DNA from: an uncultured Rubrobacteraceae bacterium
Lineage (GTDB): Bacteria; Actinomycetota; Rubrobacteria; Rubrobacterales; Rubrobacteraceae
Assembly: GCA_902805985.1 (NCBI GenBank)
Contig: CADCUW010000149.1
Span: forward strand, 905 to 7,135
DNA: 6,231 bases
Reading direction: 5' to 3'
Shown here: positions 1 to 5,989 of the stretch, piece by piece
How the letters are laid out: each line of letters begins with the position of its first letter
Numbering within the stretch: the first letter of the stretch is position 1
Position numbers and translations under genes: made by a program
Notes under the pieces: generated by a model
Told to the model about the DNA's origin: nothing
The model's input: only the letters and a program-made list of their open reading frames with translations
Databases searched by the model: none

Positions 1-53
1 TAGACCCAGTAGCCGCCAACGATGGTCGCGACGGTCAGAGCAGATCTCGCCAT
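1..53 (-). CDS. possible N-terminus of a membrane protein (partial, runs off left edge)
   Basis: On the minus strand an ATG at 53-51 opens a frame that stays open to the window edge and reads MARSALTVATIVGGYWV. The basic start followed by a hydrophobic run looks like the beginning of a membrane segment or signal anchor. An in-frame TAA lies two codons upstream, so this ATG would be the first possible start. There is no convincing Shine-Dalgarno sequence before it. The gene would be divergent from rph, with the ~400-base gap between them holding both promoters. Only 17 codons are visible, so no family can be assigned and the open frame could be chance. Confidence 0.35.
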   Translation of the reverse strand, partial: MARSALTVATIVGGYWV

Positions 54-111
54 GAATTACCCGGCAGATGACTGAAGCATGAATGGAAGGACAGGTCAGA
101 TTACAACACAG

Positions 112-239
112 ACCCCGTGACGCGGGGTGCCGCGGTGGTGACGGGTTTCGCTGGTATCTTGGTAGGACTCGGAGCCCGATCGCCAGAAGGACGCCGTGTA
201 TCGGCGTGATGGTGACGGATGCCCCGCGTGATCCGCGGG
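112..239. repeat. three inverted repeats with 6-base arms and 5-base loops
   Basis: Three perfect inverted repeats of the same shape lie in this gap: ACCCCG/CGGGGT at 112-128 (loop TGACG), ACGCCG/CGGCGT at 191-207 (loop TGTAT), and CCCGCG/CGCGGG at 223-239 (loop TGATC). Each spans 17 bases and each loop starts with TG. Centres are 79 and 32 bases apart. They could be binding sites of one dimeric regulator acting on the leftward gene or on rph. In such GC-rich DNA short hairpins also arise by chance, so the arms are certain but any role is inference. Confidence 0.4.
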
Positions 240-373
240 CTCGGTCGCCGGTTATCGGTTCCTGCCGGATGCGCAACTTACGGCATGGTCTGCGGCGCTG
301 TGCGGTCGAGTCGCGAACTACTTCATAGGTGGGTCCGAGTGCCCCTTTCCACCTCTACAGTACAGCGCACCGG

Positions 374-392
374 GGGGCTTGCGTCAAGCCCC
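374..392 (+). promoter_or_regulatory. rifamycin-associated element (RAE)
   Basis: The sequence GGGGCTTGCGTCAAGCCCC is a perfect 8-base inverted repeat (GGGGCTTG/CAAGCCCC) around a CGT centre. From memory it matches the 19-base RAE described upstream of rifamycin-inactivating genes in actinomycetes, where it is needed for induction by rifamycins. It ends 57 bases before the rph start codon, on the expected side of a matching resistance gene. The palindrome is seen directly; the identity rests on recall of the published element plus the gene context, and inducibility here is inferred. Confidence 0.88.
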
Positions 393-409
393 AGGTCGTG
401 CCGCACAAT
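380..409 (+). promoter_or_regulatory. candidate rph promoter overlapping the RAE
   Basis: TTGCGT at 380-385, inside the RAE, and CACAAT at 404-409 are spaced by 18 bases and could serve as weak -35 and -10 elements. Transcription would then begin near 416, giving a leader of about 34 bases with the ribosome binding site inside it. An alternative -10-like TACAGT lies at 356-361, upstream of the RAE, but has no matching -35. The first arrangement would place the RAE in contact with RNA polymerase, but neither is proven. Confidence 0.3.
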
Positions 410-438
410 ACCGGCCGAAGCCAGAAGCTATGCACAAG

Positions 439-444
439 GGAGGG
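439..444 (+). promoter_or_regulatory. ribosome binding site of rph
   Basis: GGAGGG lies five bases before the ATG at 450, within a purine-rich AAGGGAGGGAG stretch. This strong Shine-Dalgarno sequence fixes the rph start at 450 rather than at the further in-frame start at 219, which would add 77 residues with no family resemblance. Confidence 0.8.
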
Positions 445-449
445 AGCGG

Positions 450-3044
450 ATGGGCTGCTACGTGTTGGGTCTCCAGGAGATCGACCGGACGCAGGTCGCG
501 GTCGTTGGCGGCAAGGGCGCGCACCTGGGGGAGCTTTCGCGGATCGAAGGCATCCGCGTGCCGGCTGGCTTCTGCATGACGACGGACGCCTTCCGGCGGA
601 TCATGGCGGAAGCGCCATCGATCGACGATCCGATTGATCGGCTGTCGCGCCTGGAACCAGACGACTGGGGGGCGATCCGAGCGCTCAGTGCGGAGATCTG
701 CCGGACCCTCGAAGGGGTCGCCATCCCCGACGATCTGGCGGCGGAGATCACCCGCCCGCTCGCCCGGCTCGGCGAGGGAGCCGCCTGCGCCGTCAGATCC
801 AGCGCGACGGCGGAGGACCTGCCGACGGCCTCCTTCGCGGGTCAGCAGGACACGTACCTGAACATCGCGGGGCCCGCGGCGATACTCCAGGTCGTCAGCC
901 GGTGCTGGGCCTCACTCTTCACCGAACGGGCCGTGACCTACCGCCTGCACAACGGCATCGACCACCGGAAGGTCCAAATGGCCGTGGTCGTGCAGCGGAT
1001 GGTCTTCTCGCAGGCGGCCGGCATCCTGTTCACGGCCGACCCCGTGACGGGCAACCGGAAGGTCGCCTCCGTGGAGGCCAGTTTCGGCCTCGGCGAGGCC
1101 CTGGTCTCGGGTCTTGTGAACGCGGACGTCTACAAGGTGCGGGACGGCGAGGTCGTCGCCAGGAAGGTCGCCACCAAGCGGCTCGCCATCCACGCCTCGC
1201 CCGCAGGCGGCACGCAGGAGCAGGCGATCGAGCCGGGGCGGCAGGACGAGCCAGCGCTTACGGATGAGCAGGTCGTGCGGCTCGCGCAGCTGGGCCGGCG
1301 GATCGAAGCTCACTTCGGCCGGCCCCAGGACATCGAATGGTGCCTGGCCGACGGCTTCCAGATCGTCCAGAGCCGGCCGATCACCACGCTGTTTCCCATC
1401 CCCGCGGCCGGCGACCGGGAGAACCACGTCTACATCTCCGTCGGTCACCAGCAGATGATGACCGACCCGATGAAACCCCTGGGGCTCTCCTTCTGGCAAA
1501 TGACGACCCCGCGGCCCATGTACGAGGCCGGTGGGAGACTGTTCGTCGACGTCGCCCAGGGCCTGGCTTCGCCGGCGGGCCGCGCGGGCCTCCTTGGGCT
1601 CGTGGGAAGATCCGATCCGCTGATCGGGGATGCGCTGCAGACTATCCTCGACCGCGGCGACTTCATCCGGTCGCTCCCGGACGAGGATCCCGGCGTGGCG
1701 CCGCCGGGCGGCGGCGCGCCCGCCCCGATCGAGACCGATCCGGCCATCGTCGCTGGGCTGATCGGGCGCAATCAGGCCTCCCTCGCGGCCGTGAAGCGCG
1801 ACATCGGGACGAAGTCCGGTTCGGCGCTGCTCGACTTCATCCTGGCGGACGTCCAGGAGCTGAAGCGGGTCCTCTTCGATCCGCAAAGCCATCAGGCGAT
1901 CATGGCGGGGATAGAGGCCACCTGGTGGCTCAATGAGCAGCTGCAGGCGTGGCTGGGCGAGAAGAACGCGGCCGACACGCTCACGCGGTCCGTCTCCCAC
2001 AATGTCACGTCGGAGATGGGACTGGCGCTGCTGGACGTCGCGGACGTGGTCCGCCCGCATCCAGAGGTGGTGACGTTTCTGCAGCACGTCGAGGATGACG
2101 GCTTTCTGGACGAGTTGCCCACGTTCGCGGGCGGGCGAGAAGCGCGAGATGCCATCCGAGCCTGGCTCGACGCGTACGGCATGCGCTGCGCCGGCGAGAT
2201 CGACATCACGAGGCCGCGGTGGAGCGAACGCCCCACCATGCTCGTGCCCCTCCTCCTTCGCAACATCAAGAACTTCGAGCCGGGCGCCGGTGAGCGGCGC
2301 TTCGAGCAAGGGCGGCAGGAGGCCTGGCAGAACGAACAGGAGCTGCTGGAGCGCTTGCGGGTATTGCCGGGCGGAGAGCGGAAGGCCGCGGAGGCCAAGC
2401 GGATGATCGACCGGGTCCGCACGTTCATCGGGTACCGGGAGTATCCGAAGTACGGCTGGATCAGCCGCTATTTCGTGTACAAGCAGGCCTTGTTGGCAGA
2501 AGCCGAGCGCCTCGTGCAGGCCCGCGTGCTTCGTGAGAAGGAAGACATCTTCTACCTCACGTTCCACGAGCTCCACGACGTCGTGTGCACGCACCAGGTG
2601 GACGACCAGCTCATCCGCCAGCGCAAGGATGCGTTCAGGTCGTTTAGAGCGCTCACGCCGCCCCGGGTGCTCACGTCGGATGGCGAGGTCATCGCCGGGG
2701 CGTACCGGCGCGACGACTTGCCGGCCGGAGCATTGGCCGGCCTACCGGTCTCCGCCGGGACCACCGAGGGGCGGGCCCGCGTCATCCTGGACATGGCGGA
2801 GGCGGATCTCGAAGCGGGCGACATCCTGGTCACCGCCTACACGGACCCCAGCTGGACGCCCTTGTTCGTCGCGATAGAGGGCCTGGTGACGGAGGTTGGG
2901 GGCCTGATGACCCACGGCGCGGTGATCGCCCGGGAGTACGGCCTGCCGGCCGTCGTGGGGGTGGAGAGTGCCACCCGGCTGATCCGGGACGGGCAGCGGA
3001 TCCGCGTGCATGGAACGGACGGGTACGTCGAGATCCTGCCCTAG
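450..3044 (+). CDS. rph: rifamycin-inactivating phosphotransferase (rifampin phosphotransferase)
   Basis: This 864-residue enzyme inactivates rifamycin antibiotics in the cytoplasm by transferring the beta-phosphate of ATP to the C21 hydroxyl of the ansa chain, releasing AMP and phosphate. The family has three domains, and all are visible. An ATP-grasp-type domain (about 1-315) has Lys22 in VGGKG, Arg116 in AVRSSATAEDLP, Glu296 in PQDIEW and the closing QSRPITTL. A rifamycin-binding domain (about 325-755) starts near VGHQQMMTDPMKPLG. A swivelling PEP-utilising phosphohistidine domain (about 763-864) carries His822 in GGLMTHGAVIAREYGLPAVVG. As I recall, the Listeria enzyme has 867 residues with catalytic His825, the same distance from the C-terminus. 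The start is set by the Shine-Dalgarno sequence; a Pro/Gly-rich patch near residues 415-427 is probably a surface loop. No frameshift or missing key residue is seen. PEP synthase (ppsA) is a distant relative, but the N-terminus LQEIDRTQVAVVGGKGAHLGELSRIEGIRVP and the upstream RAE favour Rph. Confidence 0.96.
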   Translation: MGCYVLGLQEIDRTQVAVVGGKGAHLGELSRIEGIRVPAGFCMTTDAFRRIMAEAPSIDDPIDRLSRLEPDDWGAIRALSAEICRTLEGVAIPDDLAAEITRPLARLGEGAACAVRSSATAEDLPTASFAGQQDTYLNIAGPAAILQVVSRCWASLFTERAVTYRLHNGIDHRKVQMAVVVQRMVFSQAAGILFTADPVTGNRKVASVEASFGLGEALVSGLVNADVYKVRDGEVVARKVATKRLAIHASPAGGTQEQAIEPGRQDEPALTDEQVVRLAQLGRRIEAHFGRPQDIEWCLADGFQIVQSRPITTLFPIPAAGDRENHVYISVGHQQMMTDPMKPLGLSFWQMTTPRPMYEAGGRLFVDVAQGLASPAGRAGLLGLVGRSDPLIGDALQTILDRGDFIRSLPDEDPGVAPPGGGAPAPIETDPAIVAGLIGRNQASLAAVKRDIGTKSGSALLDFILADVQELKRVLFDPQSHQAIMAGIEATWWLNEQLQAWLGEKNAADTLTRSVSHNVTSEMGLALLDVADVVRPHPEVVTFLQHVEDDGFLDELPTFAGGREARDAIRAWLDAYGMRCAGEIDITRPRWSERPTMLVPLLLRNIKNFEPGAGERRFEQGRQEAWQNEQELLERLRVLPGGERKAAEAKRMIDRVRTFIGYREYPKYGWISRYFVYKQALLAEAERLVQARVLREKEDIFYLTFHELHDVVCTHQVDDQLIRQRKDAFRSFRALTPPRVLTSDGEVIAGAYRRDDLPAGALAGLPVSAGTTEGRARVILDMAEADLEAGDILVTAYTDPSWTPLFVAIEGLVTEVGGLMTHGAVIAREYGLPAVVGVESATRLIRDGQRIRVHGTDGYVEILP

Positions 3045-3112
3045 CCGGACAGCACGTGCTTGGTCAGCCAGAGGTCGTACTCACCGGCGAGCAACAGCAC
3101 CGGCTTCCAGGA
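3041..3112 (-). pseudogene. possible remnant of an alpha/beta hydrolase C-terminal part
   Basis: On the minus strand a 23-codon frame between TGA (3115-3113) and TAG (3043-3041) contains PVLLLAGEYDLW. This resembles the beta-strand and turn holding the catalytic Asp of alpha/beta hydrolases; compare CPTLILCGRDDALTPP in the intact hydrolase at 3352-4080. The remainder of such a protein, including the final catalytic His, is missing, and all three frames upstream are closed within about 30 bases. The stop is formed by the same CTAG that ends rph. It may be a decayed gene cut when the neighbourhood was rearranged. The match is short and made by eye, so chance is possible. Confidence 0.3.
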
Positions 3113-3351
3113 TCAACCTGTTAGGAGTCCTTATAGACCTTACCAACGCTTCGGTGATCGTCCCGGCGGGCGGGGCGACTTCGACCGGTGATCGAACTCC
3201 CGAGGATCACTTGAGCCGGAGTTCGCGGGAGGCTACTCGCGCGGAGTTGATCCCAGCCCCCGGCGGCCCCTGACGTACGATTTCTCCGGAACGGCGCGGG
3301 GCCGCGGGTCTTGTGTCTCGGAGCCTCGTGCCTCAGGGTCTACGATTCCTG
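3045..3351. other. intergenic region between convergent rph and hydrolase genes
   Basis: About 307 bases lie between the rph stop and the hydrolase stop. Besides the hydrolase scrap at its left end, it holds a less GC-rich patch at about 3115-3150 with TTATAGA, a nine-base direct repeat CGGTGATCG at 3152-3160 and 3186-3194, and an inverted repeat at 3193-3225. No classic terminator with a T-run is present for either gene, and I see no tRNA or convincing small gene. A short plus-strand frame across 3010-3273 has no recognisable content. Confidence 0.6.
3193..3225. repeat. 8-base inverted repeat between convergent genes
   Basis: CGAACTCC at 3193-3200 is perfectly complementary to GGAGTTCG at 3218-3225, with a 17-base loop. 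Its position between two convergent genes would suit a bidirectional transcription end, but no T-tract follows on either side and the loop is long. It could help RNA stability or Rho-dependent ending. The pairing is seen; the function is a guess. Confidence 0.35.
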
Positions 3352-4080
3352 CTAAGTGCTCTCCGCGAGTTGGTCCGCGAGGGATTCGAGCCACTCGCGC
3401 ATGGCGTTCGTTACCGCCTCCGGGCGTTCCAGGGTCGAGAGGTGGCCGCAGTTCTCGATCTGGCGCAGGCGCGCCCCCAGTATACCGTCGGCGAGCTCCT
3501 CGTGCAGGTGCGGGGGTGTGAGGGCATCGTCCCGCCCGCACAGGATGAGGGTCGGGCAGGAGATGCCGATCAGGTCGTCGCGGCTGTCCGGGCGGCCGAT
3601 GATCGCCCTCTCCTGCCGCTCGAAACCCCCGGGGCCGACGGCGTGGGCCATCTCCCGGACGGTGGTGCGGAGCTCAGGGTCCCCGACCCGGTCGGGGTGG
3701 ACTATCTTCGGCAGGAGCCCGCGCCACACCTCGTCGAACCGGCCGGTCCGGGCGAGCCCGATGAGCGCGAGCCGCGCCTCCGTCTGCTCGGGCGTGTCGG
3801 GCCTGGCCGAGGTGTCGAGCAGGGCGAGCGCCTCGACGCGGTCTGGCGCCTGCCGCATGACTTCAAGGGCCACGTAACCTCCCATCGAGAGGCCGGCGAG
3901 CGAGAACCGCCCGGGTGCTACATCGAGGATGCCGCGCGCCATCTCCGCCACGGAGTCCCCGCCGGTTACGTCGGGAACCAGGACCCGGCCCGCGAGGTCA
4001 GCGAGGCCCTCTGCCTGGTGGCGCCACAGCCGCTCGTCGCACAGGAGCCCCGGCACGAGGACGAGCGCGGCGGTCGTCAC
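3352..4080 (-). CDS. alpha/beta-fold hydrolase, substrate unknown
   Basis: This 242-residue protein has the complete alpha/beta hydrolase layout: an oxyanion-hole segment VPGLLCDERLW (residues 9-19), the nucleophile elbow GLSMGG with Ser65, an Asp185 in CGRDDALTPP, and His213 in ENCGHLSTLERP. These form the catalytic Ser-Asp-His triad of esterases, lactonases and related enzymes. There is no signal peptide, so it should act in the cytoplasm. Length and motifs resemble BioH-like carboxylesterases and enol-lactonase-like members, but nothing in the context names a substrate. The start is a GTG at 4080; no other in-frame start lies upstream before the trpS end, and the Shine-Dalgarno sequence is weak. 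It begins 37 bases after the trpS stop on the same strand, so co-transcription with trpS is likely. The family call is firm, the function open. Confidence 0.9.
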   Translation of the reverse strand: MTTAALVLVPGLLCDERLWRHQAEGLADLAGRVLVPDVTGGDSVAEMARGILDVAPGRFSLAGLSMGGYVALEVMRQAPDRVEALALLDTSARPDTPEQTEARLALIGLARTGRFDEVWRGLLPKIVHPDRVGDPELRTTVREMAHAVGPGGFERQERAIIGRPDSRDDLIGISCPTLILCGRDDALTPPHLHEELADGILGARLRQIENCGHLSTLERPEAVTNAMREWLESLADQLAEST

Positions 4081-4117
4081 GGGCGTGCGGGCACCCGGCC
4101 CATTCTCGTACGAACCA

Positions 4118-5113
4118 CTAGTCCAGGCCCATTCTGGTCCAGGCGTCGCGCAGGGTCGCGTGGGCGGATTTGCGGGCCCTCTCCGCGCCGGACTCCAGGA
4201 GGTCGTCGAGCTCTCTGGGGTCGTCCAGGAGTTCGAGCGCGCGCTCGCGAATGGGGGCCAGGGTCTCGACGACGACCTCGCCGAGCTCCTTCTTGAAGTC
4301 TCCGTAGCGTTTGCCCTCGTACCGGGCCTGTACTTCGGGGACGGAGAGGTCCGTCAGGCCGGCGTAGATGTTCAGCAGGTTCGTTATCGCGGGCTTCTCG
4401 GGGGAGGCGACGACCTCGGAGCCCGAGTCGGTCTTGGCCCGCCGGATCTTGCGCCGTATGACGTCCGGCTCGTCCAGAAGCTCCACGTAGCCCGCCGGGG
4501 TGGGCGCGCTCTTGCTCATCTTGCTGGTCGGAGCGTCGAGGGCCATTACCCTCGCCCCGACGTCCAGGATCACGGGCTCGGGCACCACGAAGGTCTCGCC
4601 GTAGAGTCCGTTGAAGCGCCGGGCGAGCGTCCGCATGAGCTCCAGGTGCTGGCGCTGGTCTTCTCCTACGGGCACGAGGTGGGCGTTGTACAGAAGAACG
4701 TCGGCGGCCTGCAAGACCGGGTAGTCATACAGCCCGACGCTCGCGGAGTCGGCCCCGCCCTTCTGGGCCTTGTCCTTGAACTGCGTCATGCGCGAGAGCT
4801 CGCCGACCCTCGCCACGCAGTTGAGGAGCCAGGCTAGCTCGGTATGCTCGGAGACCCGGCTCTGGCGGAAGATGGTGGACTTCTCGGGGTCGAGGCCGAC
4901 GGCCACGTAGAGGGCCGCCATCTCCCGTACGTTCGCCCGCAGGACCTTCGGGTCCTGCGGCACGGTCAGCGCGTGCAGGTCCACGATGCAGAAAAAGCAG
5001 TCGTAATCTTCCTGCACCGAGACCCAGTTCTTCAGGGCGCCAAGATACGTCCCAAGGTGTGACCTGCCGCTCGGCTGTATCCCGCTGAATACTCTCTGTC
5101 CGCCCCGCATCAT
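4118..5113 (-). CDS. trpS: tryptophanyl-tRNA synthetase
   Basis: TrpS charges tRNA-Trp with tryptophan using ATP, an essential cytoplasmic step. This 331-residue class I synthetase has the usual bacterial length. The N-terminal FSGIQPSGRSHLGTYLGAL carries the HIGH-type signature (HLGT, residues 19-22). GELSRMTQFKDKAQ (about 104-117) and the conserved YPVLQAADVLLY (131-142, with the tryptophan-binding Asp at 138) follow, then KMSKS at 198-202. The C-terminal helical part shows the usual ITNLLNIY segment. Two adjacent ATG codons (5113 and 5110) open the gene without a clear Shine-Dalgarno sequence. A strong -10 element just before them predicts that transcription starts at the second ATG, which would make the protein 330 residues and the mRNA leaderless. 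The gap to the dehydrogenase is only 50 bases, so no T-box or attenuator leader fits. The alpha/beta hydrolase follows in the same direction. Confidence 0.97.
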   Translation of the reverse strand: MMRGGQRVFSGIQPSGRSHLGTYLGALKNWVSVQEDYDCFFCIVDLHALTVPQDPKVLRANVREMAALYVAVGLDPEKSTIFRQSRVSEHTELAWLLNCVARVGELSRMTQFKDKAQKGGADSASVGLYDYPVLQAADVLLYNAHLVPVGEDQRQHLELMRTLARRFNGLYGETFVVPEPVILDVGARVMALDAPTSKMSKSAPTPAGYVELLDEPDVIRRKIRRAKTDSGSEVVASPEKPAITNLLNIYAGLTDLSVPEVQARYEGKRYGDFKKELGEVVVETLAPIRERALELLDDPRELDDLLESGAERARKSAHATLRDAWTRMGLD

Positions 5114-5116
5114 CCG

Positions 5117-5125
5117 ATTCTAGCA
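5117..5125 (-). promoter_or_regulatory. extended -10 promoter of trpS, predicted leaderless
   Basis: Read on the minus strand, TGCTAGAAT lies three bases before the double ATG of trpS. It is an extended -10 (TGn plus TAGAAT, one mismatch to TATAAT). Counting the usual seven bases from the -10 end places the transcription start on the A of the second ATG (5110). No good -35 is visible at 16-18 bases, which extended -10 promoters often do without. The missing Shine-Dalgarno sequence agrees with a leaderless mRNA, common in actinomycetes. Confidence 0.6.
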
Positions 5126-5163
5126 AACAGGCGCGGCCTCACCCGTGGCCCCGAAGCCCCTTT

Positions 5164-5910
5164 CTATTCGTCGCGGGCGAAGAGGGTGGCGGCGCCCTGG
5201 CGCACCGGCCTCACGTCGAGGCGGTCGACGTTGACGTGCGGGGGCAGGGTAACTACCCATCGCACGCACTCGGCGACATCGTCTGGGGTGAGGGGTGTGA
5301 TCCCCCTGTACGGCGCCTCGGCTTTCTCCTCGTCACCCTCGAAGCGCACGAGGCCGAACTCGGTGCGCACAGCCCCCGGCATGACCTCGGTGACCCGCAC
5401 GTCCTCGCCGAGGAGCTCGAGCCGCAGGCTCCCGAAGACGGCGTGGGCCCCGAACTTGGCCGCGGCGTAGCCCGCGCCCCTGGCGTACGTCTCCGTCCCC
5501 GCGGCCGACCCGATGATGACGATGTGGCCGTTGCCGGAACGGCGGACCTGCGGCAGGAGGGCCTTCGTCATCATCGCGAGGCCGAGCACGTTCACCTCGT
5601 ACATCCAGCGCCAGCGCTCCTCGTGCATCTCCGCTATCGGTTCCAACCCCTTCGCCCCGCCCGCGTTGTTGACGAGCACCGACGCGCCACCGAGCCCCTC
5701 CGTCCACGCGGCGAACTCTTCTACCGAACGGGAATCGGTAACGTCCAGCTCTCTCGCGTGACCCCCGATCTCGGCGGCCAGGGCCTCGATGCGGTCCCCG
5801 CGCCTGGCACCGAGGACGACCTCGAACCCGTCGTTTGCCAGCGCCAGCGCCGTAGCCGCCCCGATCCCGGACGACGCCCCCGTAACGACCGCAAGCCTGG
5901 TGTCCGGCAT
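5164..5910 (-). CDS. short-chain dehydrogenase/reductase of the YdfG type
   Basis: This 248-residue classical SDR is predicted to be a cytoplasmic NAD(P)-dependent oxidoreductase. The nucleotide-binding TGASSGIG is at residues 10-17, NNAG at 81-84, the structural Asn at 107, catalytic Ser135 in IIGSAAG, and Tyr148/Lys152 in GYAAAKF. Arginines after the second strand (GARR, 35-38) suggest a preference for NADP. The C-terminal half (VRVTEVMPGAVRTEFGLVRFEGDEEKAE, then LTPDDVAECVRWVVTLPPHVNVDRL) closely resembles E. coli YdfG, which oxidises serine and 3-hydroxy acids and reduces malonic semialdehyde; as I recall that protein is also 248 residues. The true substrate here is unproven. The ATG at 5910 is chosen for its Shine-Dalgarno sequence; the frame stays open upstream to about 6183 but that part lacks SDR features. 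It lies upstream of trpS, in the same direction. Confidence 0.93.
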   Translation of the reverse strand: MPDTRLAVVTGASSGIGAATALALANDGFEVVLGARRGDRIEALAAEIGGHARELDVTDSRSVEEFAAWTEGLGGASVLVNNAGGAKGLEPIAEMHEERWRWMYEVNVLGLAMMTKALLPQVRRSGNGHIVIIGSAAGTETYARGAGYAAAKFGAHAVFGSLRLELLGEDVRVTEVMPGAVRTEFGLVRFEGDEEKAEAPYRGITPLTPDDVAECVRWVVTLPPHVNVDRLDVRPVRQGAATLFARDE

Positions 5911-5915
5911 CTGCT

Positions 5916-5922
5916 TCCTCCC
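5916..5922 (-). promoter_or_regulatory. ribosome binding site of the dehydrogenase
   Basis: On the minus strand GGGAGGA ends five bases before the ATG at 5910. It is a near-perfect Shine-Dalgarno sequence and decides this start over longer in-frame alternatives. Confidence 0.75.
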
Positions 5923-5981
5923 GTCGATGACCTCCGCCGGACCCCCGCGCCACCGCCGTTCGGGTCCGACCCCGTAGCGTA

Positions 5982-5989
5982 ATTCTATA
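5982..5989 (-). promoter_or_regulatory. candidate -10 element for the dehydrogenase gene
   Basis: On the minus strand the sequence TATAGAAT stands out in a very GC-rich setting and contains two overlapping -10 candidates, TATAGA and TAGAAT, the latter identical to the hexamer before trpS. Transcription would begin near 5975, giving a leader of about 65 bases. No matching -35 is seen at the normal distance, so the call rests on the -10 alone. Confidence 0.45.

Noticed and set aside
219..449. In-frame extension giving rph 77 extra N-terminal residues
   Set aside because: The added part has no family resemblance, crosses the RAE, and the ATG at 450 has a strong Shine-Dalgarno sequence and gives the normal family N-terminus and length.
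912..2594. 560-codon open frame antisense to rph
   Set aside because: Long antisense frames are expected opposite GC-rich genes; its residues are low-complexity Arg/Asp/Leu/His-rich and match no family, while the rph frame is intact.
3152..3194. Nine-base direct repeat CGGTGATCG at 3152-3160 and 3186-3194
   Set aside because: Only two short copies and no target-site or array structure; plausible by chance in this composition.
3202..3213. GAGGATCACTTG resembling the 3' end of 16S rRNA
   Set aside because: No rRNA sequence surrounds it and the match breaks after GGATCAC, so it is coincidence.
3045..3351. tRNA gene between rph and the hydrolase
   Set aside because: GATCGAAC and similar bits hint at a T-loop, but no acceptor, anticodon or T stem can be folded around them on either strand.
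3313..4296. 327-codon plus-strand frame over the hydrolase and trpS end
   Set aside because: Shadow of the minus-strand hydrolase, whose catalytic motifs are all in place; the plus frame has no recognisable domain.
3929..4837. 302-codon plus-strand frame over trpS
   Set aside because: Shadow of trpS, which carries unmistakable synthetase motifs on the minus strand.
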